Of a stretch of 64,000 nucleotides of DNA, positions 1 through 12,036 are shown one piece after another. Made by a program: the position numbers and the translations under genes. The stretch is from Mimachlamys varia (taxonomy: Eukaryota; Mollusca; Bivalvia; Pectinida; Pectinidae). How positions within the stretch are numbered: position 1 is the first letter of the stretch; the number at the start of each line of letters is the position of its first letter. Where the stretch lies: assembly GCA_947623455.1 (NCBI GenBank), contig OX392545.1:27045001-27109000 (forward strand), written 5' to 3'. The notes under the pieces are model-generated. The model had not been told where the DNA came from. It worked only from the letters and a program-made list of their open reading frames with translations, and made no database searches.

Positions 1-1062
1 ATATGCTAACTTACAAAACATGAAACAGAGTCTAGTGACATGAAATATTGGATCTGCTCCGGTGGGAATCCTACCCATCTATTGTTGTCGTCTTTATACA
101 TCTATAAATAGATATGATGAAACTGTTTCTAACTTTTTATAGCTATCCTTTATTTGTGAATTTTGTAAATAGGAAAAGAACCCGACGTGTACAAAATGAG
201 CATTTGAAGAAATAACAAAACTTACATCAGAGAAGACTCATCGTGATGTTTACTTGGATGTGACATTTTTCCTTAAATCGATTTTGAATTTGAATAAGGA
301 TTTTGTTAACGCTTCGGTATTCTCTTATTTATTTTCTCAGCTTGTTATCTTAGTGTTACTGAATATTAACATAACAGGAGACCACCGTTTCCTTTAATTT
401 ATCCTTTACTTAAAGAAATTCTTTGAATTTAAAATCTTCATATGAAAGCATAGCAGAAGCAAAGTAAGGGAAACATCTCATTTAAGGGCACTTTCTATAA
501 CTTCTGTAACGCTTTCCTATGTAGGTTGTTTAGACTAAGGACTTTCCTTACGCGAAGGAATCTTCATGAAACAATACGGGTCAGTTAGCTTAATCCACTT
601 TATTTATTTACTCCATTACATTATGACAACAGTGTTAACACAGTATCAAATTATATGACAGAAGTGTCGAAATCTTTTCACAATCATCATTTTTCTTTTT
701 CTTGTAGAGTTACCATTAATTACCAGCCCTCTATGTTATGAGGTTAACATCATCACTGTCAATTTGCTTTCCCGTAGTCTGTACTAGGATCAAATAATTT
801 GACATTATTCAATATTGGATTAATATTAAGTTTATTGTATTTTAGGGTTAGCGCACTTCCCTATTTGGATTCTGATATTTCGTTCGGATAGTTTTGTTCC
901 TTAAATGCTTCAATGGCTGTACCTTGTCTACCAACACTGGTGAGTTCTAGAAGAGCGAAACAGCTACATAGGAGTTTAATTCATAATATATTATTATTAG
1001 TCGATAATATATTATTTTCAATTACAGAGGTGCTTATCTGGTGTTTATTTTAAGTCGTCAGT
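1..1062. other. AT-rich DNA, one R1 fragment only
   Basis: Apart from a short R1 fragment at 241-336 I see no gene, array or recognisable element in this stretch. Stops are frequent in all frames. Confidence 0.5.
241..336 (-). repeat. R1 dispersed repeat, diverged fragment
   Basis: It matches the outer part of R1 in reverse: a TTTACTTGGATGTGAC segment, then AAATCGATTTTGAAT, then TTAACGCTTCGGTATTCTC. The middle of the element is deleted. Confidence 0.6.
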
Positions 1063-1190
1063 AAATCTCCGCGAATATATCCACACGCGAACATATTTAA
1101 CACCAGTCAAACTCTACAGCGTATAATAGTATTACAGATACACAGTGCAAATCATTTCCACATCGCGAACAGTTTGGAGGCAGACTAAAC
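1063..1190 (+). repeat. R3 dispersed repeat, copy 1
   Basis: It shares an ordered series of motifs with 47530-47695 read in reverse: CCGCGAATATAT, CACGCGAACATATT, then ACACACAGT-like sequence and CACATCGCGAAC. The recurring CGCGAA hexamer is rare in this AT-rich background. Element type and ends are undetermined. Confidence 0.6.
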
Positions 1191-1841
1191 AAAAAATCCA
1201 CGCGCAAATGTGTTGACTTTTACAGTAAATGCGTCTAGTTTACCAGTAACTTTTTTATTTCTAACCTAGATTTGATATTCATAAATGTATAATATGTCCA
1301 TATATATTGATGTTGCTTCATTTCATATACATGTACATATATTAAATAGGATGATATAAAAAATCACTTATTCACTTTCATGATGAATTAATTCTGAAAC
1401 ATTGTTCGAACGCGAGAACGTCTACCCTTGATTCGGTGCCCGAGAACTATAATGATTAACACCTTTCTCACTAAGCCATGTTTATCGCTACTTATCATTC
1501 ATTATCTATACTTTGCTTTGATTTTCGGAGGATTATTGATTCATTTCAACATTTTTATGCGCTGATTGTTCCGTGGTTTTACGCCATAATACGGTCTTCA
1601 GCACTGATTAACTTTACATATATAACAATGTTGTCAGATTGACCACTACATTGTATCACGTGATCTATGACGTTAGGTCCAGACGAGGTATACAATATAG
1701 GTCAGTGAAAGATTTCTATTGTACTATGTAGCAAGCTATCTACATTTCCGAATTCTTAGTTGTAGAATTCTATAACTATTCATTATTTGTTTGTGTTAAT
1801 AAAAACAAAATCTCCAAAGCATCAACAATACCATAACGGGG

Positions 1842-2032
1842 ACGTAACACACACATATGCTACACTTTTTAAATTAAATAATAGATACAGTATGCGGAAA
1901 AAAATAATTAAACTGCATCACACAGCTGTTTCGTCCTCCTAGGACTCTTCAGTGATGCTAGGGGCCAAAAGGTGGGAATCCAAAATTTCTGAACTAATTT
2001 AGAAGCAAAAGGATCAGGTGCGTCAAAAATAG
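1842..2032 (+). repeat. R2 dispersed repeat, near full length
   Basis: A ~190-bp element starts with ACACACATATGCTACAC. It passes through CACAGCTGTTTCGTCCTCC and GATGCTAGGGGCCAAAAGG, and ends near ATCAGGTGCGTC. Five other copies occur in the window. It has no coding capacity and no clear terminal inverted repeats, so its class is unknown; a non-autonomous DNA element is possible. Confidence 0.75.
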
Positions 2033-2045
2033 GTTAAATTAAATT

Positions 2046-2125
2046 GAAGATAGGTATACAATTCAATTGAAAATATGTTCAATTCAATTGAAGATATATG
2101 TTCAATAAAATTGTACCTATCTTTA
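2046..2125. repeat. Imperfect palindrome next to R2
   Basis: AAGATAGGTATACAATTCAAT on the left pairs with ATTGTACCTATCTT on the right, with ATTCAATTGAA steps between. It directly follows an R2 copy. Confidence 0.45.
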
Positions 2126-2143
2126 ACTGATTAAAGATAGCTA

Positions 2144-2295
2144 CAAATAAGTGAGTATATGTTAACTTCCATAGTCACCGAATCTTCATACATTGAGGAA
2201 GCCTACTTCAACAATGGTTTTTATACTTTGCCACCAGGGAGTATTGTCACTTTTGAAGTCAAAGCTACTATTGTATTACGAACACACTACGGACT
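2144..2295 (+). pseudogene. Possible orphan exon, very tentative
   Basis: An acceptor-like CTTCCATAG ends at about 2174, followed by an open frame reading SYIEEAYFNNGFYTLPPGS. The pattern F-N-N-G-F...PPG-S-x-V loosely recalls the C-terminal beta-sandwich of GH2-type glycosidases, but this is a weak impression from memory. No clear donor or neighbouring exon is visible. It may be a decayed exon or chance. Confidence 0.15.
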
Positions 2296-2299
2296 GAAC

Positions 2300-4107
2300 A
2301 AAGCAGTGATAGTAAGCTACATTTGCTATATAATCATGTTAAAGCTTATTTCAGATGATACAAAGGATGATAGAGAGGACAGTTCCATCAACATTTTGAG
2401 TTGTCTGGAAAAAAATAATTACTGAACAAAGCAGCAACAACGTAGTAAAAGAAACAATAATTTCAATCGAAAGTGAGACATTGTCAGAGGCATTCAACAA
2501 ATGCCCTTTTATGAACCATTGTTTTCAAAGATATTGCCAAGGTGATGCGTGCCGTTTTTCTGAAAACGACATCTGTCCTCTCGTCTGCTCGGTATTGTAA
2601 TTCTTTAATAGGCTATTTGATACATTATTCAGTCGTGTGGATGTCAAAATATAAGTCAGTGTTCATATGAAGGAACACTTGACCAGAGTAACCTTTAACC
2701 TCCCTGGGAGGTCCGTGCGTCTCGTTATCACCTGTAGGTCAAACGCTTACTCTAACTAAATAAACGAATTCGGGATAGAGACGACGGAAACTGATTTATC
2801 GGTACTGTCAAACTAATTTTATAACAATTTTCCGGATTTTTTAACCAATGGAATCTAGTAACTGGTGATTATCTTGCCAGGCAGCTGACTTTATCTGCTA
2901 TGTGTTTTGTGTTAGGATGGGTTTATCTGTGCCCCGAAGAGGCGAAGATAAAAGCTAAACCTTCAATCAATTCGAAAACGATGAAGACATATGACTGATA
3001 AACATCATTTCAAAAGCAACTGAAAAAGAATGAAAATCTCACGCGAGGAGGTATATCAATTTATCACCTCGTGAATATAGCCATGTAATTCTTAAACCAA
3101 GCTCGGGACTTAAGATTCCGGACAACAGACGCAAATACAACGACAGTGTGTATTTAACGACAGACCTGTAATTTTCGTCGAGTATCTATTTGTCAAAGTG
3201 ACAAGTGGGGACAAAAGTTTCCGGCCTAGCGTTGTGTTTTGGTTTAGTTTAAACCCACTACCGCACAGAAACGCAGCAGATTTTATGCCAATTAAAATGT
3301 TATCCTCTCCAGAGAAGATAGCAGCGAAGCCGGTCACATGAATAAACAAGGACATAATTAATGATGGGCGTCGACAAAGGAAGACCTCCCGGCTTACAGG
3401 TAGACAACAGCTTGGGAAGAGACAGCTTTCCGTCTACCAATTTGGTCGATGACATTTGGAACAACTTCTTGGCAGATGGCTTATCAAGGTGGCTCAAGTA
3501 ATGAGCTAATAATGGAAGTGTAAACACCGAAATGTAAAGAAAGATAGTTAGAGTCGGAAGTGTATGATTTTATGTTTGAAAAGTTGATTATATGTAATAA
3601 AGTTACCTGAAGTCAAATCTATTATAATGGTTTAAAGTGTAACTGCAGTGCTGAACCATCTTTCGTGCATGGAAAGATTAGTAGATAATAAGTGAGACAA
3701 TTATCACGAAAAATAAAGCGACTATCAAGTGACAAATCAAGAAATCTTCCATCAACGCAAACAAACGAGGAAGGATACAAACATAAAAATTTAGAACATA
3801 ATATCATAAGATAGATTAAGTAGCAAATACCAAATGACTATGCACTATATTTTTTTGATACAATCCATAAGTCTTTTATAATGAGAATAATCATGTATAG
3901 AATTTATATAAAAACATTTCGAAAATCTTCTGAGAATTAGTAATATAATAATATGTTTTTTGAAACCTCTGTCCTGACTTGGAAACTAATATCAAGTTTT
4001 ACAACATAAGACTCAGGACGTCGAATAAAGGAATTTTAAAAATAAAGTTCACAATAGCAAAAGCAAATCCCTTGGAAGTAAAATTTGCCCTTAATTAAAG
4101 AAATTTT
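2300..4107. other. No recognised feature
   Basis: The DNA is AT-rich and unique-looking. Short open frames on the minus strand near 3110-3530 lack family resemblance and splice context, so I do not call them. Confidence 0.45.
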
Positions 4108-4262
4108 ACGCACATGACCCTTCTGCTTCTGAATGCAACACTGACAAGTCCCAGAAGGACGAAATTGCTGTATGGTGCAGTTTAATTCATTTTTCGGCAT
4201 TCTGTTTCTGTTACTAAATATTTAAAAGGTGCAGCAGATATGCTAGTGTGTAACGTTCATCA
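4108..4262 (-). repeat. R2 dispersed repeat, partly deleted
   Basis: In reverse it carries the R2 modules AGAAGGACGAAATTGCTGTAT, then TTTTTCGGCATTCTGT, then TTTAAAAGGTGCAGCAGATATG. The GGGGCCAAAAGG module is missing. Confidence 0.7.
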
Positions 4263-4451
4263 TTTAATTACTGGTGTTGTTATCGACGACTGGTGGCTTC
4301 AGCATGGTATTAAAGTGAGGTAGTATTAGATCGCCATCAGATCTCGCTATCCCTGGGATGCAATAACAAATATACCATGACTCCAGCGCAAACACCAATG
4401 CTCATATTTGAAATACTATGTTGAATAGCATCAACTGATAAATGGATCAGG

Positions 4452-4703
4452 GGCCGCGGTGGTTGAGTGGTTAAGGTATCCCGACATTTTACCACTAACC
4501 CTCCATCTCTAGGCCGCCGTGCCTGATTGGTTAATGTTTTCCGACATTCTACCACTAGCCCTTCACCTCTAGGTTGCGAATTCGAATCCCGTTTGTCGAT
4601 AGTTTTTCTCCGGGTACTCCGGTTTTCCTCCACCTCCAAAACCTGGCACGCCCTTAAATGACCCTGACTGTTTATAGGACATAAAATAAAAAACCGAACC
4701 AAA
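4452..4703 (+). mobile_element. SINE-A (tRNA-derived SINE) with duplicated head
   Basis: A tRNA-like head carries A box TGGTTGAGTGG and B box GAATTCGAATCCC. It is followed by the SINE-A body (TCCGGGTACTCCGG...CCTCCACCTCCAAAACCTGG) and a tail ending ACCGAACC. The head is present twice in direct repeat with a 60-bp period, beginning at 4452 and 4512; only the second carries the B box. A possible target duplication (GATAAATGGAT versus GATAAAGAGAT) flanks it but is imperfect. Confidence 0.85.
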
Positions 4704-5967
4704 GATAAAGAGATATATTGACTGTTATTCTAATAGGTTTATACTTACTATAAAAATATAACCTACATTGTAGGTGTTTTTCATCGATTTTATTTTCGAA
4801 AATATTGATTATATGTATGTTTTATATTTATATGGTACTGTTATGTTTTACTGTTGGCATGTTCTTAATGAATGCTCCTTTTACCTGATCCCTGAAGTAA
4901 CTACAAACTTTGATCACCGTCATGTCTGAGCAGGTGCTTTCTGTGCGTTATCACTGAAGATGTTTTATTGCTCTGTCCTTAGACTAACCGGACAGGTGCT
5001 ACTAAGGGAAACTTAGAGACCCTGTAGTCTGACGGGACAGACACTGATTACCTGTGATCACAGGTACAGCAGTTAAAATACCGAGACAGATGCATTTTAA
5101 GTATATATCTGTGGCATGTTTCGTACGGGGCGGGGATCTTAGTTCGATATCCTTGTATCAAAGACGTTGCTAAGTCTACCGTACAGTGGGCGGGGCTGTA
5201 GTGATGGGTTGGGTGTGAGGGGGCGTGACCTTGTGATCGGTAGGCTAGTCACATAGGGTGAAACTAACATTTCGATTGAGTCGACATACGTTCATTCTGC
5301 ACCATATGGCGTAGGATGAAAAAGATGCTTATCTTGTAAGTCATTTAGATTGAACACTAAATAACCATCAGACGGTGTTCAAGGTCACAAAGTTCGTAAA
5401 ACAGGGAAACTAAATGATCTCAAACTCAACCTTTCTTACACCCACCCCCAATCGGTACTCGTTGTTTGTTCTTTTATTTGTTTTACATGCAATGCTAGGA
5501 ACAGGAGCGGCCGGAAGCACACATAATGAATCTCCATTTTCCATGTAAACATTAATTTCATCTTTACGAAGAACTAAATACGTTTTTACGTTTTAGCTAT
5601 GTTAGGTATTTAAGAGAAACCGTAATATGAAATTGGCACCTGATTAGGGCTATTACAAGGAAGTAAAACTAACCAGGATAACCTGTCCGCCTCTCTCATG
5701 TATTGCACCTTAATCCACATTGATTAAACCATTTTCTCCATTCATTCACAGATTCACCGATCTTTCTCCTCTTTTACCTGTTCAAGGTTTCTCTGTCCAC
5801 CCCTGGGGTATGGCAGATAGCACGAGCTGACAACAATGTAATGACGTCACGATAACAATACCATCACGCCAAGTCAACGATTCACTAACGTCAAGTTAGG
5901 ATATTTCTGTTACATTAATACTTTCGTAAATAAATACAAAATGAGGAGAGAAAAATAATAATATCTT
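4704..5967. other. No recognised feature
   Basis: It includes a slightly more GC-rich patch near 5120-5240 (GGGCGGGG motifs) with no open frame or known element attached. Confidence 0.45.
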
Positions 5968-6096
5968 CTACCTTGAGGTTGTGACAGAGAAATCTCCAAC
6001 CCTCAGGATGATGTAACCCCCAGCAGACCCTCGGGTTAGACAACCAGGAATATCACCCCTTGGGTTGAAGATTTCTATGTCACATCCTCAATGTAG
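5968..6096. repeat. Inverted repeat, 45-bp arms and 39-bp loop
   Basis: Arm 5968-6012 (starting CTACCTTGAGGTTGTGACA) pairs with 6052-6096 (ending TGTCACATCCTCAATGTAG). I count 37 of 45 matching positions. It could be a small foldback or MITE-like element. No clear target duplication was found. Confidence 0.75.
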
Positions 6097-7216
6097 GGGA
6101 ACAGTCTGTTTGTCCTCAATCACACATAAATGCACAGAATGCTGTGTGATTAAGTAGGCGAATACAACCCACATACAGCACACTCATATAAATGGAATTA
6201 ACTCTAAATTAGACTCTATGATGTATAAAGTAATCCTGACCGAGCATAGGACTTAAATTATATGTTAAGAACTACATGTTTGCAAATGTTTCATTTTTAA
6301 AATGATGTGGTATACCTCGGTGTGGTCATTACATACGGTGTTAATGGAGTTTAAATGTAATTATCATGCTAATAATATATCTCCTTAATTTATTTTTCCC
6401 ATTTCTGACAGACTTCATGAAATGCAATGCTGAAAAAAACACATTTATGATAAGATATGTGAAAGGTGTTTTAGGAACATAAGACAAGAAAATGCAGATT
6501 CTAGCAAAACAATTCGTGAAATGCACAAGGCATTATTAATTAATATCGAGAAATAATGATAAAAACAATAAAATAAAAACACGTGAAGTAAAATGCGCAC
6601 GTAGCTATTAAGTTATTATTTCAAATACCTCCACGAATAGGGCGCCATGACAGCTTATATGAGGTTCTAATCTAACACAATTATAGCACGTGCAATTTTA
6701 TATGTAAATGGCGATGGCTTCTATGGGACATAATCACGTCTTGTTTATTCTAGGTAAACTATTCAAACATTTATGTAGCGTTTATTAGATATGCAAATTA
6801 GCAAAATATTTTCTCTGAGTCAACTAATTAAATTTGGTTGGACACAAGTCACCCGCCATCAGCTTCCATGTTACATGTGTAATATGGGGCAGGTTTTTGC
6901 ATGGTCTATGAAAAAGTCTTTATTGCAAATTAAACATGCGCACGCATGTCTATTGCTATTGTCTATTGGATACATTAAGAAGTAATGATGCATTGCGTCG
7001 GTACTGTGCCAGTGTTAGATAGCTCACCAGGTATAACTAGTCTTAATCATTTAGGCTTCAGCTTTTTACAGGCTTCAGCTTTTTTCAGGTTTTAGCTTGT
7101 TTATTCTGTTTTGTCTGATTGGAAGTGAAAACATACAACAACTACAACAAATGAATTTCACCGCTATTTTTGCCATAACCGGAAGCTAAATAGCCATCAC
7201 ATTGTTCCCTATGATT
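6097..7216. other. No recognised feature
   Basis: AT-rich sequence with short stop-bounded frames only. A minor direct repeat, AGGCTTCAGCTTTTT, lies near 7053-7085. Confidence 0.45.
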
Positions 7217-7227
7217 CCACAGCAGTT

Positions 7228-7415
7228 CTACCACTAGCCCTCCACCTCTGGGTTGCGAGTTCGAATCCCACATGGGGCAGTTGTCAGGTACTGACCGTAG
7301 GTCGGTGTTTTTTCTCCGGGTACTCCGGCTTTCTTCCACTTTCAAAACCTGGCACGTCCTTTAATGACTCTGGCTGTAATCAGGACATAACACAAAATAA
7401 GTAAAATAAACCAAA
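7228..7415 (+). mobile_element. SINE-A, truncated within the head, with target duplication
   Basis: It starts inside the tRNA-like head (CTACCACTAGCCCTCCACC). It retains B box GCGAGTTCGAATCCC, the GACCGTAGGTCGG module, the CTCCGG...CCTGGCACGTCC body and an AAACCAAA tail. It is flanked by CCACAGCAGTT (7217-7227) and CCACTGCAGTT (7416-7426), an 11-bp target duplication with one mismatch. A 5' truncation with a target duplication is the hallmark of LINE-driven retrotransposition. Confidence 0.9.
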
Positions 7416-7426
7416 CCACTGCAGTT

Positions 7427-8301
7427 GTTATTACGCATGTCCTTGGTATGAAATATATATGTGATGGTTTAATAACAGGGCGTTATAACCCAGCTTGTGA
7501 TTCAACACGAAGTGTAAACACTGTCCGACCACTGACAGAATATTAATGACATACATTATAATTCTAAGTGACAATATTGTGGTTAGAGGGACCTGCGTGA
7601 GACATTGCTATAACACGGCGTATCCTGTACTCACAGACACCATATATTGACAGTTACACAGGACACGTGTCTTCTAACTAACCACAGCTAATCAAGCCAG
7701 GATCAGTTAGAGTACGTTTACTCGAGACAAACCGTTAGTGGTTTTAAAATCTGAAACAGTCAACATGATATAAGCTCATTATCTGATCATATGACTGGGA
7801 AAATTAGGACAATTTGATATTGAAGATCGGACGATGAAACTGCGATAGCATGTGGAGTGGTTTTGGGTATCCTATATAAACACAAGTGATTACGCAAAAT
7901 ATTACTCTCCGTAATATATTCGCACAGAAGTATCGATGATATCCAAAACCAAGTTGGGTTTTTGATTATTATAACCTATTAAATCAATATGAAAAGCATT
8001 CAAACAAAACACATAGCTTTGTTATTTGTTGGGAAAATAAATAAGAGAATACCGAAATGTTAACAAAATCATAATCCCATCTTAAAATCGATATTACTAT
8101 GGGACTATTTCACATATATACCTAACGAAATTGCATTTATATGAATGTAATCGACAAGAAAATATGAAACGGAATAAATTTAAAGCATCTCTCTTATTCT
8201 TTAAATAAAAAAAACAGATATGTGTTGACGTCTTTTACTGTTGACAAAGTTTATGAATGCTCATCTCTCTGTACGTAATGTTTATGATTTGGTTTTCATG
8301 T
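7427..8301. other. No recognised gene; R1 fragment near 8040
   Basis: AT-rich. The only element seen is a short R1 fragment at 8038-8100. Confidence 0.45.
8038..8100 (+). repeat. R1 dispersed repeat, terminal fragment
   Basis: It carries AGAGAATACCGAAATGTTAAC, then AAAATCATAATCC and AAAATCGAT, the left end of R1. Confidence 0.6.
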
Positions 8302-8700
8302 ATTGGGTTTTACGTTCTATGAGCAGGAAGGGTCATTCAGGGACGATGCATGCGATGTGGGTGTGTGTGTTTAGTGTGTGTGTGTACTTGGAAGCCAGCG
8401 GTGTACGCATGGTCGTAAAATCTTCATTGCGATAGTCCGGATGTTTTGCCGACTTCAAGTGCAACCACACTGAAGTATACTGCCGAAGGCCTCCAACAGA
8501 ACACCCCACCCGGTCAATTTTACTGACAACGGGTGAACCAGTCGTTCCACTCCAATAATGCTAAGCGTCAAGCAGGGAGTAGTAACAACCATTTTTGAGA
8601 CTCAATCTATTTCTCTGCCAAGAAAGAGAACCCAAGGCCTTCCTCACAGGGGCGAACGCTCAACTTAAGACCAAAACTGAGGCAGTGTCAAGAGAGATAT
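8302..8700 (-). mobile_element. SINE-B, long tRNA-derived SINE
   Basis: Read on the minus strand, a tRNA-like head carries an A-box-like TAAGTTGAGCG (8667-8657) and a decayed B box GGGTTCTC (8633-8626). A central domain of about 300 bp follows, including ACCGGGTGGGGTGTTCTG and CAGTGTGGTTGCACTTGAAG. The 3' tail CGTCCCTGAATGACCC...AACGTAAAAC resembles the SINE-A tail. A TG-rich run (8352-8385) interrupts it. The second copy is at 44968-45225. Confidence 0.7.
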
Positions 8701-8759
8701 TAAAAAAATGTTTAGAAAGAAGAAAAGATGATCCCTATTTTAGTCCTCTCTTCCGAACA

Positions 8760-9794
8760 ATGTATTTTTGTAGCATGTACAAGGGCTGTTGGTGGTAGTA
8801 AATACGGAGACTTCCCTTAAATTAAATGTTGTTCGATCACCCATTATGTACCCTTAAGTTATAGTTTAAATCATTTGCCTCTATAAAATAATGGCATTTA
8901 AAAACGTAATATGTTTTATTACGATTGGAATCAAAGATAGATTGAATAGATATACTGAGAGTAAATATTAATATATATATACATGTATTTATAAAACTTA
9001 ATTTTTTCTGTATTTTATTAAAAGTTCGAATTGCATTTAAATTACTTTGCTTCAGTCATGTTCATTTATACATTTGTCAAATATATGTTAAAATGGACTA
9101 TATTTCAAAATTTTAAATAAATCTTTTCAAAAACCTGATTTTAAAAAGATATTTCCTCAACACCTGATGTATTGTTACATTGAACCTTATTGAACCATGA
9201 ACGGACGTCACTTACGTACTATCTGTGGTGACGATATCAATTTCCTTTTATTATATGGGTTTAAAACACTTAAATATATAAAACTGATATGCGTTAACAC
9301 GAATCCCATTCACTCAGATATCGCTTGAGATATTCAAATATGTCGGGCAATAGTTCAACTACTTCAATATTCTATATTGCGGAGGAAGCGTTTGATAAAG
9401 GATCATTCCATTAGTTTTTTGTGGTATCTTTCTTTGACGTTTTTTGTCAATATCCTGTATGTTAGCTTTATTATAAATCATAAATAATCTTTTTAATTTA
9501 CAGTTTCCGTTAACGGTAAAGTATGTACTTCACCACGATAACAAACACCGTTTAAACACACCCGGAATAGAAGTCAATTTTAAAAGTTTTCATCGAGACG
9601 TGGTATAGATCAAAACACATTAAGTGACACCCATCGGTATAAGTCATTTTATTTCTATCTGTTAAGAAATCAATACAATCACTTTTTCATAATATCTCCA
9701 AAAAATAAAAGCAGGTTTTTGCTTCATATTGAAGCATTTTTACTCAGTATAATTATGGTTCTCATGCACCAATCTCTATAAACTACATGGACAC
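8760..9794. other. No recognised feature
   Basis: Very AT-rich sequence, including AT runs near 8970-8990. Confidence 0.45.
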
Positions 9795-10375
9795 GACATT
9801 TTGACAAATAGATGTCTGTGGTGGGTTTCCTGGCCCTGATATTTGAACTAGACATTTTGACAGATAAATGTATGGTGTGGGTTCCTCTGGTTCTCACACT
9901 AGACATGGACATTTTGACAGATATATTTCTTGGGAGGGTTCCTCTGGCCCCGACACCAGACATGGACATTTTGACAGTTATATGTCTTGGGAGGGTTCCT
10001 CTGGCCCCGACACCAGACATGGACATTTTGACAGATATATGTCTTGGGAGGGTTCCTCTGGCCCCGACACCAGACATTGACATTTTGACAGATAGATGTC
10101 TGGGGAGGGTTCCTCTGTCCCCGACACCAGACATGGACATTTTGACAGATATATGTCTTGGGAGGGTTCCTCTGGCCCCGACACCAGACATTGACATTTT
10201 GACAGATAGATGTCTGGGGAGGGTTCCTCTGGCCCCGACACCAGACATGGACATTTTGACAGATATATGTCTTGGGAGGGTTCCTCTGGCCCCGACACCA
10301 GACATGGACATTTTGACAGATAGAAGTCTGGGGAGGGTTCCTCTGGCCCTGAGACACTAGAACTAGACATCGGGC
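9795..10375. repeat. 57-bp minisatellite, about 10 units
   Basis: The unit runs from CATTTTGACAGATATATGTC through TTGGGAGGGTTCCTCTGGCC to CCGACACCAGACATGGA. Edge units are degenerate and inner ones nearly identical. In the right half two subtypes alternate: TATATGTCTTGGG and TAGATGTCTGGGG, giving a 114-bp higher-order period. Since 57 is a multiple of three and the unit lacks stops, several frames on both strands stay open; these are by-products of the repeat, not genes. Confidence 0.95.
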
Positions 10376-12022
10376 TAATGTTGTTGGAGCTTGTACGAGC
10401 AGATAGATGTCTTTCGCATTGTCTAAGACTGAAGTCAGGTCAAGCGAAAATTCAGGGTAAGCTTTTTAGCATATCTCTATTTTGGCAAGTTTACTTCAAT
10501 GAAAGTTTAACTATACAGTACATGTGTCAGTATGTGACCTGAATAGCCGTGAAACATTTAACCGTGTAAGCATAAGCTTTTTTTTATAACAAATCATAAA
10601 TGAAACAAAACCTACTTAACCATTTATTTTTCAATGATAAAAAAAACAAAGTCCGTGTCACCTGGTTTACGAGGTTTGTACATCGCCCGTGACAAATGGG
10701 TCATTATTTACCTCTGATTTATCTCCTCAGTGCTAACGGCTAACACAGAAACGTACCTAATGACCGATGAATTTATTTATTACTAAACCAATGTATAGTC
10801 AGCAGAAGATATTTTTTACACCATTGTACTATTTGTTATCCATCTGGTCCCCCTTGTTCAAAGATTTCCCATCCTACATCAGTTATTAATGAAATCCCAA
10901 CTACTGTTTATCCGAACTATTGCCTTTAAAGCAAAATGAATTCTCGAAACGCATCATTCTTATATGTCTCAGCAAATTACATAAGTGAACTGTTATGTTT
11001 ATTCTTGATTTTGTGTATTTATATTTTTATTTTCCTTGATAAATGAGGATAACTATACTTTATGCGTCCGGGCCTGATAATTATTAACAAACATAGACGA
11101 GATGATCCTCGCCTGATCGATGATTTAAAATGAGCCTGGGGTGATGTTATAGCTCCTACCGGGAACAGCTGACAGTGACAGCGTCGGACAGTCAATTTTA
11201 TTGTTGACACAGTGAAACACTGACACGGTGCTATTCAATAATCGTTGTATATTAACAATAAAGTGTTCAAAAAGATAATTCTTTCATCAGTTTAATTCAG
11301 CAATATATTACTCAAATATATAAAACCCTAACGACATATATTTTCTCCGGTTAAACTCTGTTTCGTGACCCTTTCAGGATTATTTATTCTCGCGTATGAA
11401 TATTCAACAGAGTAAATACAAACAAAATCAATCCGCCAATGTATTATAATAAATATGACACTATCAGTAACACAAACCTGGCATCACTAGAGATAAGCTA
11501 GATGTAATTATAGAAGTGATATGTATTGGGCTTTATGTGTTTAGATTGTAAATATAGATAGCGTCATATGTCAGTGGTACCGGAAGTGCAAATAACTGGC
11601 CTGGGGGATCTGGCAGTTTGCACCGTGTGACCTACGTTAAAAGTACGCACTTTTAAATGTTTTCATATTATTTTCAAATCAAAATACTGAAGGATGCAGG
11701 TTTAACCTGTGTCAAAAAGTTTTGAAAATGTATGCTCATTAGGACAATGTAAAAAAACAACATATTTTCATATTTACCTAATTATTGTCAATACATTGTT
11801 GTATTTTGTTTACAAAATTTAAACATACAATTAGTTTCTCATAACTATTTATTGTGAACCGATTGTCACTTCAAACGTTAACTCGAACCTCGTTAGCGGT
11901 AAAAGAGTGGGGGGGGGGGGGCGGGGGTATCAAGCATTCGAGGTAAGTGAGTTTAAATATTTATTGTAAAGTTTGTATGTATATCATTTAACCATTGAAT
12001 GTCTGTCAGATTGTATTTTTTG
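10376..12022. other. No recognised gene; one poly-G tract
   Basis: AT-rich DNA. A G tract with one C interruption lies at 11909-11927. No element boundaries are seen. Confidence 0.45.
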
Positions 12023-12036
12023 TCAATTTGAATGCA

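Noticed and set aside
4452..4585. Possible functional tRNA gene
   Set aside because: A and B boxes are present, but the sequence lacks a sound acceptor stem and continues into a SINE body and tail, so it is a SINE head.
8595..8798. 67-codon frame
   Set aside because: Overlaps the head of SINE-B, which explains the sequence.
9812..10360. Overlapping open frames of 130-195 codons on both strands
   Set aside because: They come from the 57-bp minisatellite, whose unit is a multiple of three and lacks stops. No start context, splice signals or non-repeat sequence supports coding.
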